The notes beneath the pieces are model-generated. The model did no database searches and was not told the origin of the DNA. It was given only the letters and a program-made list of their open reading frames with translations. From positions 1 to 64,000 of the forward strand of contig JBOHME010000003.1 of NCBI GenBank assembly GCA_050729795.1: DNA of 64,000 nucleotides, written 5' to 3'. A program made the translations under genes and the position numbers. Below, in pieces: positions 10,546 to 17,983 of this stretch (positions are counted from its first letter, which is position 1; every line of letters begins with the position of its first letter). This DNA is from AP-15 sp050729795. Its GTDB lineage: Bacteria; Pseudomonadota; Alphaproteobacteria; ATCC43930; CGMCC-115725.

Positions 10546-12105
10546 TCAAGCGAAGAGACCATGGACATACCAGCGTGGCCGATGGTCGCTGCCCGCGAGA
10601 CCGGCACGGAACAGCCAGAAGCGACGCCCGTCCTCGTCCTCGACCCGGTAATAGTCGCGGATCGCATTGACGCAATCCGGGGCGCCAGGCCGCCACCATT
10701 CCCCGGAGATCCGCTCCGGCCCGTCGGCCCGGGTCACCCGATGCGGGCGGTGGCGCCAGGTGAAGCGGAACGGCGGGTCGTCGGGCAAGAGCCATGCCGC
10801 CTCGATCGGCTGCGGCGGATCGAGCAGCCGGATCGGCCGCGGCGGTTTGCCGGAAAGATCGCGCCACTGCGCATCAGCGGCGGAGGCCGTCGGGGAAACA
10901 TAGACCGAGGCGCGCTCGGGGATATGGCTCGCGCGAGGCTCGATCCGGTAGAGCGCATCGAGCCCGAGCTTGTTGCCGAGGCGGTCGAGCAGCGGCGCAA
11001 TGCCCCCATCCGACGCAATACTCCGAGGAGAGCCGGCCAGGCCGAGCTGCTCGGCAGGCAGCGGCTCGACGGCAAAGGCGGCAAGGATCACATCTTCGAT
11101 GCCGAGACCGGGATCGACAGTATCGAGACGTTCGGTGAACAGCGCGGCGAGGTGATGCGGGTCGCGGCTGGGACGGGCGGTGCCGAGCCGGATCCGCTCG
11201 ACCCGGCCATCGACCCGGTGAAAAGCGAGATCGAGGCGCCGCGCCCCCGCCCCTTCCAGCGCCAGACGGCCGGCAAGATCCGCGGTGAGACGCTCGGTCG
11301 CGCGCGCCAGATCGGCGGGATCGGCGATCGGCTCGGCAAAGCTCAGCCGCATCCGGCGGACCGGGGCTTCGCCGAGCGGCGACAAGGGTTCGGGCAGGTC
11401 GCCCTGCGCCTGATCGAGGCGGCGCATCACCACTTCGCCAAACCGCCGGGCCAGTGCCGCGCGCGGCATCGCCGCGAGATCGCCGACCCGCTTCAGCCCG
11501 ACCCGCCGCAACCCCTGCGCGGTAGCCAAATCGAGGCGCAACGCTTCGACCGGCAATGCCGCGAGACCGGCGCATGTCTCTCCCGCCGGAAGGATCGCGA
11601 TGCGATCGCCCGCCGGCGCAAAACGGGCCAGCGCCCAGGCGGCGGCGAGCGTGTCGGCGATGGTAATCCGGCAAGCAAGGCCCCGGCGGTCGAGCCTGGC
11701 CGCGAGATCGGCGGCGAGCGATGCTTCTCCACCCCACAGATGCGCCGAGCCGGTGATCTCGATCCGCACTCCGTCGCACCCGTCGGGTGCGGTCCACGGG
11801 CTGTAGCGGCTGCACCATTCGGCCAGCTGGCGCAAGGCGGCGGCATCCGTCGCGGGCTCGGCCGCAGCGGCGGCGAGACCGGGCAGAAAGGAGAGGGCAT
11901 CGGCCAGCGGCATCCCCGGAGCGAGGCCGGCCGCCGCAGCCGCCGGGTTGACCGCGGCGAGCAGACGCCGCCCGGCGGCATCGATCACCGTGGCGAACGG
12001 CGGCTCCTCAACCGGCGCGGCGGAGCCTTCCGGACGGGACATCATGGATTGGCGCCGCCGGTCGATCGGCCATTGTGGCAACCAGAGATAGAGAATCCGT
12101 CGCAT
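10546..12105 (-). CDS. imuB: ImuB, catalytically dead Y-family polymerase homologue
   Basis: This 519-residue protein is the scaffold of the ImuABC mutasome: it binds the beta clamp and DnaE2 during SOS mutagenesis. It starts MRRILYLWLPQWPIDR, where true Y-family polymerases have their catalytic carboxylates, so the active site is lost, as is normal for ImuB. Palm/finger-like sequence (SRYSPWTAPDGCDGVRIEI, AWALARFAP) and the little-finger region follow, and the C-terminus has the typical ImuB region DYYRVEDEDGRRFWLFRAG. The ATG at 12105 is preceded by ggcggagg. The first 98 bases overlap the 3' end of imuA. Confidence 0.93.
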   Translation of the reverse strand: MRRILYLWLPQWPIDRRRQSMMSRPEGSAAPVEEPPFATVIDAAGRRLLAAVNPAAAAAGLAPGMPLADALSFLPGLAAAAAEPATDAAALRQLAEWCSRYSPWTAPDGCDGVRIEITGSAHLWGGEASLAADLAARLDRRGLACRITIADTLAAAWALARFAPAGDRIAILPAGETCAGLAALPVEALRLDLATAQGLRRVGLKRVGDLAAMPRAALARRFGEVVMRRLDQAQGDLPEPLSPLGEAPVRRMRLSFAEPIADPADLARATERLTADLAGRLALEGAGARRLDLAFHRVDGRVERIRLGTARPSRDPHHLAALFTERLDTVDPGLGIEDVILAAFAVEPLPAEQLGLAGSPRSIASDGGIAPLLDRLGNKLGLDALYRIEPRASHIPERASVYVSPTASAADAQWRDLSGKPPRPIRLLDPPQPIEAAWLLPDDPPFRFTWRHRPHRVTRADGPERISGEWWRPGAPDCVNAIRDYYRVEDEDGRRFWLFRAGLAGSDHRPRWYVHGLFA

Positions 12106-12829
12106 CCTCCGCCACCTCCATCTCCCAAGAAGCCGGCGTGCCGGCACGACAGCGCAGCAGCTCGACCCGCCAGCGCACCGGCCCGATTCCAAACCCCCGT
12201 CCCGACCCTCCCTTGCCAGCAAAGGAGGGGATGGGAGGGGGCCGCGACGGCAGTGCGGTGATCCGCCAGCGCGTCACCGCGGCGTTTGGCAGATTGCGTT
12301 CGCGCGCCGCTTCCGCCGCATCGCGCCAGCGCCGCAGCAGCAACGCGGTGACGCCGGAGCGCTCCGCGGCGAGCTGCAGCCGCCGGCTCGCCACCGCGGC
12401 CAACCGGCCGACTTCTCCGACCACCGCAACGAGGCCGGCAGCGCGCAGCCCTTCCTCCATCGCCCACAGGATCTCGGTGTCGCGTGGCACCCCGACCAGC
12501 ACGAGCCGAGCGGGATCGAACCCGCAAGCGGCGAGGCCCGGCCCGTACAGATCGGGCCGCGGCAGGCACCACAGCACGATGCCGGGTGCAGCGGCGAGGA
12601 GCCGGCCGAGGATGATGGCGGCGAAGGCGGCGGCAAGCGCGCCGTCTTCCTCGTCGCCGGCCATTCCCAGGATTTCATGCAGGGCACCGCGCGCCAGCCC
12701 ACCGCCCGGCAAGACCCGGTCGATCGCGGCAATACCGGAGGACACCACTGCGTGCGTCGCCGTCGCCGGCCGTTCGATCCGCTGCACTCGCTCGCGCAGC
12801 ATTGCCAGAGACTCGCTGGACATGCCCAT
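12008..12829 (-). CDS. imuA: ImuA, RecA-like mutasome component
   Basis: This 273-residue protein is the first gene product of the SOS mutagenesis operon. It has the ImuA/SulA-like RecA fold: SSGIAAIDRVLPGGGLARGALHEI near the N-terminus, a central VLWCLPRPDLYGPGL and the C-terminal RWRVELLRCR typical of the family. Between TALP and VRWRVELL about 25 residues (SRPPPIPSFAGKGGSGRGFG) are encoded by a dispersed repeat. An SOS box lies 25 bases upstream of the start, so the operon should be LexA-controlled. Confidence 0.9.
   Translation of the reverse strand: MGMSSESLAMLRERVQRIERPATATHAVVSSGIAAIDRVLPGGGLARGALHEILGMAGDEEDGALAAAFAAIILGRLLAAAPGIVLWCLPRPDLYGPGLAACGFDPARLVLVGVPRDTEILWAMEEGLRAAGLVAVVGEVGRLAAVASRRLQLAAERSGVTALLLRRWRDAAEAARERNLPNAAVTRWRITALPSRPPPIPSFAGKGGSGRGFGIGPVRWRVELLRCRAGTPASWEMEVAEDATDSLSLVATMADRPAAPIHDVPSGRLRRAG
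12186..12245. repeat. Dispersed repeat inside imuA
   Basis: The sequence contains ccctcccttgccagcaaagg followed by aggggatgggagggg, an imperfect inverted repeat of the type found as intergenic repeats in many proteobacteria. It is in frame in imuA and encodes a proline/glycine-rich insert, PPPIPSFAGKGGSGRG, absent from the conserved ImuA core. Confidence 0.7.
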
Positions 12830-12853
12830 GAAACACCCTGCGGCAACAATCTA

Positions 12854-12868
12854 GTTCACTATTTGTTC
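12854..12868 (-). promoter_or_regulatory. LexA-binding SOS box of the imuA operon
   Basis: The sequence gttcactatttgttc is a perfect GTTC-N7-GTTC, the alphaproteobacterial LexA operator (GAAC-N7-GAAC on the coding strand). It sits 25 bases upstream of the imuA start in an AT-rich stretch suited to a promoter, and explains DNA-damage induction of imuA-imuB-dnaE2. Confidence 0.92.
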
Positions 12869-12987
12869 TAAAAAGCAGGTTGTCAAGCCGGTCCAAGGCG
12901 CCCAACCGCCATCGCCCACCCAGATGAACCATCTCCGCCACCATCCTGTTTCTCAAATCGAGAAATACCGATTATGAGGATCAGCGC

Positions 12988-13194
12988 ATGTGGTGGTGGT
13001 TCGTCCTTTGGGTCGTTATCATCTGGCTGATATTCAGTAGCGGCGGCTACTACGGATACCGGCGATCTTATTATTACCCGACCTACGGCGCGTCAGGGTC
13101 GATCGGGTTGTTGATCATTCTGTTTATCATCTTCTGGCTCGTGATCGCCTTCGCCGGCCCCTATTGGGGGTGGTATGGCCACCGCTGGTGGTGA
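12988..13194 (+). CDS. Small Trp/Tyr-rich membrane protein
   Basis: This 68-residue protein has two strongly hydrophobic segments, WWWFVLWVVIIWLIF at the start and GLLIILFIIFWLVIAFAG later, separated by a tyrosine-rich loop (GGYYGYRRSYYYPTYG) and ending WGWYGHRWW. No family is recognised. The aromatic composition and two-helix layout suggest a real small inner-membrane protein rather than a chance frame. It is alone between the divergent imu operon and the convergent aminotransferase gene. Function unknown. Confidence 0.6.
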   Translation: MWWWFVLWVVIIWLIFSSGGYYGYRRSYYYPTYGASGSIGLLIILFIIFWLVIAFAGPYWGWYGHRWW

Positions 13195-13217
13195 TTCGGA
13201 CCGCCGAGACCGTCCGC

Positions 13218-14372
13218 TCAGCTCAGGCGCGGCAACCACTTTCCCAGCCGGAGTGCTGCTTCGGCGACATCGCCCGCCGTCCCGGCAAACGACAAGCGGA
13301 CCCAGCTGCCGCCATGCATCGGGTCAAAGTCGAGCCCCGGCGTCGCCGCAACTGCAATCTCGGCTAACATGCGCCGGCAGAACTCTGCGCTGTCGGTGGT
13401 GATGTCGGCGACGTCGACGTAAAGGTAAAAGGCACCCTCGGCCGGAGCGAAGCGGGCGAACCCGGCGGCCCTCAGCGTGTCGATCAACAGGTCACGGTTG
13501 ACCCGATAGCGCGCGACATGACCGTCCAATTCGGGGCGGCAGCCGAATACCGGAACCGCGGCGAGCTGCGACAGGGCCGGGGGCGAGATGTAGAAATTCT
13601 GCGCCAGGCACTCGACCGAGCGCATGAGATCGGGCGGCGCCAGCATCCAGCCGAGCCGCCAGCCGGTCATGCTGTAATATTTCGAAAACGAGTTGATGAT
13701 CACCGCGTCGCTCCGGTAAGCGCGCGCCGTCACCGCCCGCGTCCCGTAGGTGATCCCGTGGTAGATTTCGTCGGAGACGAGGCGGATGCCGCGTTCGTCG
13801 CACCAGCCGGCGAGCCGCGCCAGATCGGCAGCGGCGATCATCGTGCCGGTCGGATTGGCCGGGCTGGCGATGATCAGCCCGTCGAGCGGCCCCGCCTCAG
13901 CCAGGAGGTCGGGGTTGGGCTGGTAATGGCTGTTTTCGCCGACCTCGATCAGCACCGGCTCGATGCCGAGTGCAGCAAGGATATTGCGGTAGGCGGGATA
14001 GCCGGGGCTCGCCAGCGCGACCCGGTCGCCGACCTCGAACGCAGCCAGAAACGCCAGTTGAAACGCCGCCGAGGAGCCGGTGGTCACGACCACCTCCGCG
14101 GGATCGACGGCGACCGCGTATTGCTCGCGATAATATTCGGCGATCGCCTGTCGCAAAGCAGCAATGCCGAGCGCATCGGTGTAGCCGATCGTCGTCTCAC
14201 CGAGCGCACGCCGCGCCGCCTCGCGGACCGCTTCCGGGGCCGGGGTTCCGGGCTGGCCGATTTCGAGATGGATCACAGCGGCGCCAGCGGCTTCGCGCTC
14301 GTTTGCGGCGCGCAGCACATCCATCGCGATAAACGGCGGCACCAGCCCCCGCCGCGACACGCGCAGGGTCAT
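13218..14372 (-). CDS. Class I/II PLP-dependent aminotransferase
   Basis: This enzyme of about 384 residues has the fold-type I aminotransferase signatures: TIGYTDALGIAALRQAIA, VVVTTGSSAAFQLAF, the SPANPTGT motif, VSDEIYHGITY and the PLP-binding Lys in NSFSKYYSMTGWRLGW. The C-terminal arginine motif is SWVRLSFAG. The start at 14372 (MTLRVSRRGLVPPFIAMDV) matches the family; an ATG at 14435 would add 21 residues, and neither has a strong ribosome binding site. The substrate cannot be assigned; aspartate- or alanine-type activity is plausible. Confidence 0.9.
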   Translation of the reverse strand: MTLRVSRRGLVPPFIAMDVLRAANEREAAGAAVIHLEIGQPGTPAPEAVREAARRALGETTIGYTDALGIAALRQAIAEYYREQYAVAVDPAEVVVTTGSSAAFQLAFLAAFEVGDRVALASPGYPAYRNILAALGIEPVLIEVGENSHYQPNPDLLAEAGPLDGLIIASPANPTGTMIAAADLARLAGWCDERGIRLVSDEIYHGITYGTRAVTARAYRSDAVIINSFSKYYSMTGWRLGWMLAPPDLMRSVECLAQNFYISPPALSQLAAVPVFGCRPELDGHVARYRVNRDLLIDTLRAAGFARFAPAEGAFYLYVDVADITTDSAEFCRRMLAEIAVAATPGLDFDPMHGGSWVRLSFAGTAGDVAEAALRLGKWLPRLS

Positions 14373-14507
14373 CGTGCGAACCGTGTCAATTCCGGCATCC
14401 TCGCGCTGTTGCGTGGCTTCGGGCGCCCGTTGCATGACAACGTTGCCATTCGCCGGCGGTTTTGGCTATGAGAAGCCGCTTTTCGCCGCCCGAGGACAAT
14501 TTCTTAG

Positions 14508-15113
14508 ATGACAACGACAAGGCCGCGCCTGATCGGAATGTCGGGCAGCTTGCGCACCGGCTCGTATTCAAACGCAGTGCTCGAAACCCTGCGCGAGGTG
14601 TTTGCCGCCCGCGCCGAGCTGACGCTCTGGGACCTGGCGCCGATCCCTCCCTACAACCAGGATTTCGAGGGCGATGGGCGCCCGGCGCCGGTCAAGAAGC
14701 TGCTGGCGGCGATCGCGGCGGCTGACGGGCTCGTGCTGTGCGCGCCCGAGTTCAACCACAGCATCCCGGGGGTGCTGAAGAATGCGCTCGACTGGGCCTC
14801 GCGCCCCGCCTTTGCCTCGGTCATGGCCTACAAGCCGGTGGCGATCATGGCGACCTCGCGCGGACCACTGGGCGGCGCGCGCTGCCTCGAACATCTGCGG
14901 GTGACGCTCGCCTCGATGCTGGCCCGGGTGGTGCTGGCACGCGAGGTCATCATCACCGCCACCGCGGACAAGGTGCGCGACGGAAGGCTCGTGGACGAGA
15001 CCTCGATCGGCTTTGCCTGCGCCGCCATCGAGGCCTTGCTGCGCGAAATCGCCTTGTGGCAGCCCGCCTTGTGGCAGCCCGCCTTGTGGCAGCCCACTGG
15101 CAACGGCCGCTAG
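14508..15113 (+). CDS. NADPH-dependent FMN reductase family flavoprotein
   Basis: The protein has 201 residues with a flavodoxin-like fold. The N-terminal phosphate-binding loop is GMSGSLRTGSYSNAVL, and the flavin-contacting APEFNHSIPGVLKNALDWASRP is the family hallmark. Members reduce flavins, quinones or metal ions with NAD(P)H in the cytoplasm. The ATG at 14508 follows a gagga stretch by eight bases. The C-terminus carries three copies of a 15-bp repeat encoding ALWQP, outside the folded domain. It is divergent from the aminotransferase gene. Confidence 0.9.
   Translation: MTTTRPRLIGMSGSLRTGSYSNAVLETLREVFAARAELTLWDLAPIPPYNQDFEGDGRPAPVKKLLAAIAAADGLVLCAPEFNHSIPGVLKNALDWASRPAFASVMAYKPVAIMATSRGPLGGARCLEHLRVTLASMLARVVLAREVIITATADKVRDGRLVDETSIGFACAAIEALLREIALWQPALWQPALWQPTGNGR
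15051..15095 (+). repeat. 15-bp perfect tandem repeat, three copies, at the 3' end of the FMN reductase gene
   Basis: The unit gccttgtggcagccc occurs at 15051, 15066 and 15081 without mismatch and encodes ALWQP three times. Perfect identity suggests recent slippage expansion. Confidence 0.92.
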
Positions 15114-15259
15114 AGCAGCCCATCGGCAACCACCGCCGGGATCGAAACCGCGGCCCGACCCGTCGGCGTTGGCGCAACAGTTTTGATAGCCATATAGCCG
15201 GGGGGCGCTTTTGGGGATCGCGTTCGCCAGCTATCTCGCGATAATTTGCAGCCGGAGTC

Positions 15260-16858
15260 ATGAGCACTCTTACCGACGAAATCGCGCGGCGGCGGACCTT
15301 TGCGATCATTTCGCATCCGGATGCCGGCAAGACCACCTTGACGGAAAAATTGCTGCTGTTCGGCGGGGCGATCCAGCTGGCCGGCGAGGTCAAAGCGCGT
15401 GGCGACCGCCGGCGGGCGCGCTCCGACTGGATGGCGATCGAGCGCGAGCGCGGCATCTCGGTATCGTCGGCGGTCATGACCTTCGAGCATGACGGGATCA
15501 CCTTCAACCTGCTCGACACGCCGGGCCACCAGGATTTCAGCGAGGACACCTATCGCACGCTGACTGCGGTGGACAGCGCGGTCATGGTGCTCGACGCGGC
15601 CCGCGGCATCGAGGAGCAGACCCGCAAGCTCTTCGAGGTGTGCCGGCTGCGCGATGTGCCGATCCTCACTTTTATCAACAAGCTCGACCGCGAAAGCCGC
15701 GACCCGTTCGACCTCCTCGACGAGATCGAGCAGTCGCTCGCACTCGATGTGGCCCCGGCCTCGTGGCCGATCGGCATGGGTCACGATTTTCTCGGCACCT
15801 GGGACCTCTCTGCCGACGCGCTCTTGCTGTTCGAGCGCAGCACTCGCGACCAGGTGAGCGCGCTGCTCCGCTGCCGCGGTCTCGACGATCCCGAGCTCGC
15901 CCGGCGGCTGCCGAAAGCGGCGCTGGCGAAATTGCGCGAGGATGTCGAGATGGCTCGCGGGCTGTGTCCGCCCTTCGACGCGCAAGCGTTTCGCGCCGGG
16001 CATCTGACGCCGGTGTTCTTCGGCAGCGCGCTCTACAATTTCGGCGTGCGCGAATTGCTGCACGGGGTGGCCAAGCTCGCGCCGCCGCCACGCCCGCAGC
16101 CGGCGGTCGGCGCCGGTGGACCGCACCCGATCCGGCCCGAAGAGCCGCAAGTTGCCGGGTTCGTCTTCAAGGTGCAGGCCAATGTCGATCCGCAGCACCG
16201 CGACCGCGTGGCGTTTGTCCGCCTCGCCTCGGGCCGGTTCGCGCGCGGCATGAAGCTGAAGAACGTGCGCACCGGACGGGTCATGTCGGTGCAGGCGCCG
16301 GTGCTGTTCCTCGCACGCGAACGCAATCTCGCCGAGGAGGCGTGGCCCGGCGACATCATCGGCATCCCCAACCATGGCAGCCTGCGGATCGGCGACACGC
16401 TGACCGAGGGCGCCGACATCCGGGTCGCCGGCATCCCGAGCTTCGCTCCGGAGATCCTGCGGCGGGTACGCGTCGACGACCCGATGAAATCAAAGCATCT
16501 GCGCCACGCCCTCGAGCAACTGGCCGAGGAAGGGGTGACGCGGGTGTTCAAGCCCTTGGCGGGTGGCGACTGGATCGTCGGCGTTGTCGGCGCGTTGCAG
16601 CTCGATGTGCTGACGGCACGGCTCGAGGCCGAGTACGGGCTCTCGACCCGGCTCGACGGCGCCCCCTACCAGGCGGCACGTTGGCTCGATGCCGACGACC
16701 CGGCCGAGATCGAGCGTTTCCGGCAGCGCAATCCGGCGTCGAGCGCCGAGGACCATGACGGGGTCCCGGTGTTTCTCGCCCGCAACGCCTGGGATTTGCG
16801 CACGACGATCGAGGAATGGCCTTCCCTGCGCTTCAACGAGACCCGCGAGCAGAGCTAA
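15260..16858 (+). CDS. prfC: Peptide chain release factor 3
   Basis: This 532-residue GTPase recycles release factors RF1 and RF2 from the ribosome after termination. It has the translational GTPase motifs in order: ISHPDAGKTTLTEKL (G1, residues 17-31), RGISVSSAVM (G2), LLDTPGHQDFSEDTYRTL (G3) and FINKLDRESRDP (G4). The RF3-specific domain includes FFGSALYNFGVRELL and the C-terminal LQLDVLTARLEAEYG. Length and start are normal for RF3. It appears monocistronic. Confidence 0.96.
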   Translation: MSTLTDEIARRRTFAIISHPDAGKTTLTEKLLLFGGAIQLAGEVKARGDRRRARSDWMAIERERGISVSSAVMTFEHDGITFNLLDTPGHQDFSEDTYRTLTAVDSAVMVLDAARGIEEQTRKLFEVCRLRDVPILTFINKLDRESRDPFDLLDEIEQSLALDVAPASWPIGMGHDFLGTWDLSADALLLFERSTRDQVSALLRCRGLDDPELARRLPKAALAKLREDVEMARGLCPPFDAQAFRAGHLTPVFFGSALYNFGVRELLHGVAKLAPPPRPQPAVGAGGPHPIRPEEPQVAGFVFKVQANVDPQHRDRVAFVRLASGRFARGMKLKNVRTGRVMSVQAPVLFLARERNLAEEAWPGDIIGIPNHGSLRIGDTLTEGADIRVAGIPSFAPEILRRVRVDDPMKSKHLRHALEQLAEEGVTRVFKPLAGGDWIVGVVGALQLDVLTARLEAEYGLSTRLDGAPYQAARWLDADDPAEIERFRQRNPASSAEDHDGVPVFLARNAWDLRTTIEEWPSLRFNETREQS

Positions 16859-16928
16859 ATCGAGCCGCCGCAATCACGCGGCGGGGTCGGCCGAGTTTGC
16901 CACCCTTCTGATTATTGATATTGCGATA

Positions 16929-16956
16929 TTGACAAAATACACGGTTTGTGTATGAT
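16929..16956 (+). promoter_or_regulatory. Strong sigma70-type promoter overlapping a palindrome
   Basis: TTGACA at 16929-16934 and TATGAT at 16951-16956 are separated by 16 bp, a near-consensus promoter unusual in this GC-rich window. A perfect inverted repeat, atacac-ggttt-gtgtat (16937-16953), occupies the spacer and the first bases of the -10 box, where a repressor would block polymerase. The toxin-like gene starts 33 bases downstream of the -10 box. Confidence 0.65.
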
Positions 16957-16988
16957 GACAATCCGGCCCAGCAATTCCGGAAGCCCAC

Positions 16989-17651
16989 ATGTTCAAGCTC
17001 GCCGAGCGCCGCGCCAGCAGCGCCGGCGTTTACTGTGGAACGGAGGGACTGTTTCTCGGACCGAGCCCGCCGATCGCGCTCACAAACGCCGGCAATCGGA
17101 TACGGGACGAGAACGAAATCAGGAGCCTGCTCGCAGCGGCGTATAACTCGCTCGACAGTGAGATGCTGCTTCCACGGTTGCCTTTGATCCGTGAGGCATT
17201 GCAGCGAGGCGACTTTTGCCGCGCGATGATCCTGGCGGTGCAGGCGCGGCTCGGCCCAATGGCGCCGGAGGCCATCGAGCGACTCGCACAGACCGACTCT
17301 CTGGCCAAATACAATTTCAACCCGAGCGAGCCGCGCGATTGGCACGGTCGCTGGACTATCTGGGAGGGCGTTGCCCCAGCCGCCGCAGGCGACGATCACC
17401 CCGCCTTCCCTGCCGACCGCCCCGGCAGCGGAAACCATGAAAAACCAACCGAGTTGGCGCAAGATGTGCCACTTGATTTTTCGACCCACGCCTGGACACG
17501 GATGCAGCAGCGCGGCATCACGCCGGATCAGGTGCTGGACGCAATCAACAACGGCAACCGGGTAATCCAGTCAAATGGGAATATCCGCTGCACGGGGGTA
17601 GGATGTATTGTCGTGATAAATCCTGCAGGGCGGGTGGTCACGATCTATTAG
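16989..17651 (+). CDS. Toxin-like protein: NPxEPRDxxGRW motif plus C-terminal DUF4258-like domain
   Basis: This 220-residue protein has a variable N-terminal part without recognised domain. At residues 110-122 it carries FNPSEPRDWHGRW, a motif type seen before C-terminal toxin modules in phage-associated and polymorphic toxins. The final segment (about 163-220: FSTHAWTRMQQRGIT, then VLDAINNGNRVI and VVINPAGRVVTIY) resembles DUF4258, with its conserved His-Arg-Arg-Gly pattern. Such domains occur as toxin ends. A small gene follows 55 bases downstream, the expected place for an immunity gene. Base composition is less GC-rich than the neighbours and the first codons lie in a 19-bp direct repeat. 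No signal peptide is visible, so export, if any, would need a dedicated system. Toxicity is inference. Confidence 0.65.
   Translation: MFKLAERRASSAGVYCGTEGLFLGPSPPIALTNAGNRIRDENEIRSLLAAAYNSLDSEMLLPRLPLIREALQRGDFCRAMILAVQARLGPMAPEAIERLAQTDSLAKYNFNPSEPRDWHGRWTIWEGVAPAAAGDDHPAFPADRPGSGNHEKPTELAQDVPLDFSTHAWTRMQQRGITPDQVLDAINNGNRVIQSNGNIRCTGVGCIVVINPAGRVVTIY
16992..17010 (+). repeat. 19-bp direct repeat, left copy
   Basis: The sequence ttcaagctcgccgagcgcc occurs here, as codons 2 onward of the toxin-like gene, and again exactly at 17987-18005 at the 3' end of the truncated gene on the opposite strand. The two copies bracket the toxin/immunity module. Confidence 0.8.
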
Positions 17652-17661
17652 TTGCACAGAG

Positions 17662-17682
17662 CTGCATGCTCGACGCATGCAG
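17662..17682 (+). promoter_or_regulatory. Perfect hairpin between toxin-like and immunity-like genes
   Basis: ctgcatgc-tcgac-gcatgcag forms an 8-bp stem with a 5-base loop in the 55-base gap between the two genes. There is no T-tract, so it is not an intrinsic terminator. It could protect or separate the two coding segments of one transcript. Confidence 0.55.
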
Positions 17683-17706
17683 ATGTAGCACTCGAGGACA
17701 CTTCAA

Positions 17707-17937
17707 ATGATTGCGAATGTTATCGACAATCGAAAGTCACGATATCGCTGGAAGCGCATCAATGCCATTGTCGAGCCGGCTTGGCACGACAACAAGTGTG
17801 AAGATGCCGATCAAGCCGATCCGGCCCAAGGAGAACTCGATTACGAAGAGCGAAACAAACTCCCGGTAAGCGAAGCGATCCAATGGGCGGATGAGCTGCC
17901 GTATCTTGTGACGCTATACCTGAACGATAATGTATGA
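17707..17937 (+). CDS. Small acidic protein, candidate immunity protein
   Basis: The 76-residue protein contains YRWKRINAIVEPAWHDNKC, an acidic middle (EDADQADPAQGELDYEE) and VSEAIQWADELPYLVTLYLND. It is small, acidic and hydrophilic, and directly follows the toxin-like gene, which is the classical position and character of a cognate immunity protein. A gagg motif lies 13 bases upstream of the ATG at 17707. The region downstream is AT-rich, with two copies of aagtattatattc (near 17937 and 17957). No characterised family is recognised; the immunity role is inferred from context. Confidence 0.6.
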   Translation: MIANVIDNRKSRYRWKRINAIVEPAWHDNKCEDADQADPAQGELDYEERNKLPVSEAIQWADELPYLVTLYLNDNV

Positions 17938-17983
17938 AGTATTATATTCAATGTAAAAGTATTATATTCGGTAAGTATTGCCC

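Noticed and set aside
10561..12261. Plus-strand frame of 566 codons opposite imuB
   Set aside because: ImuB on the minus strand is supported by family motifs and operon context; the plus frame is a shadow.
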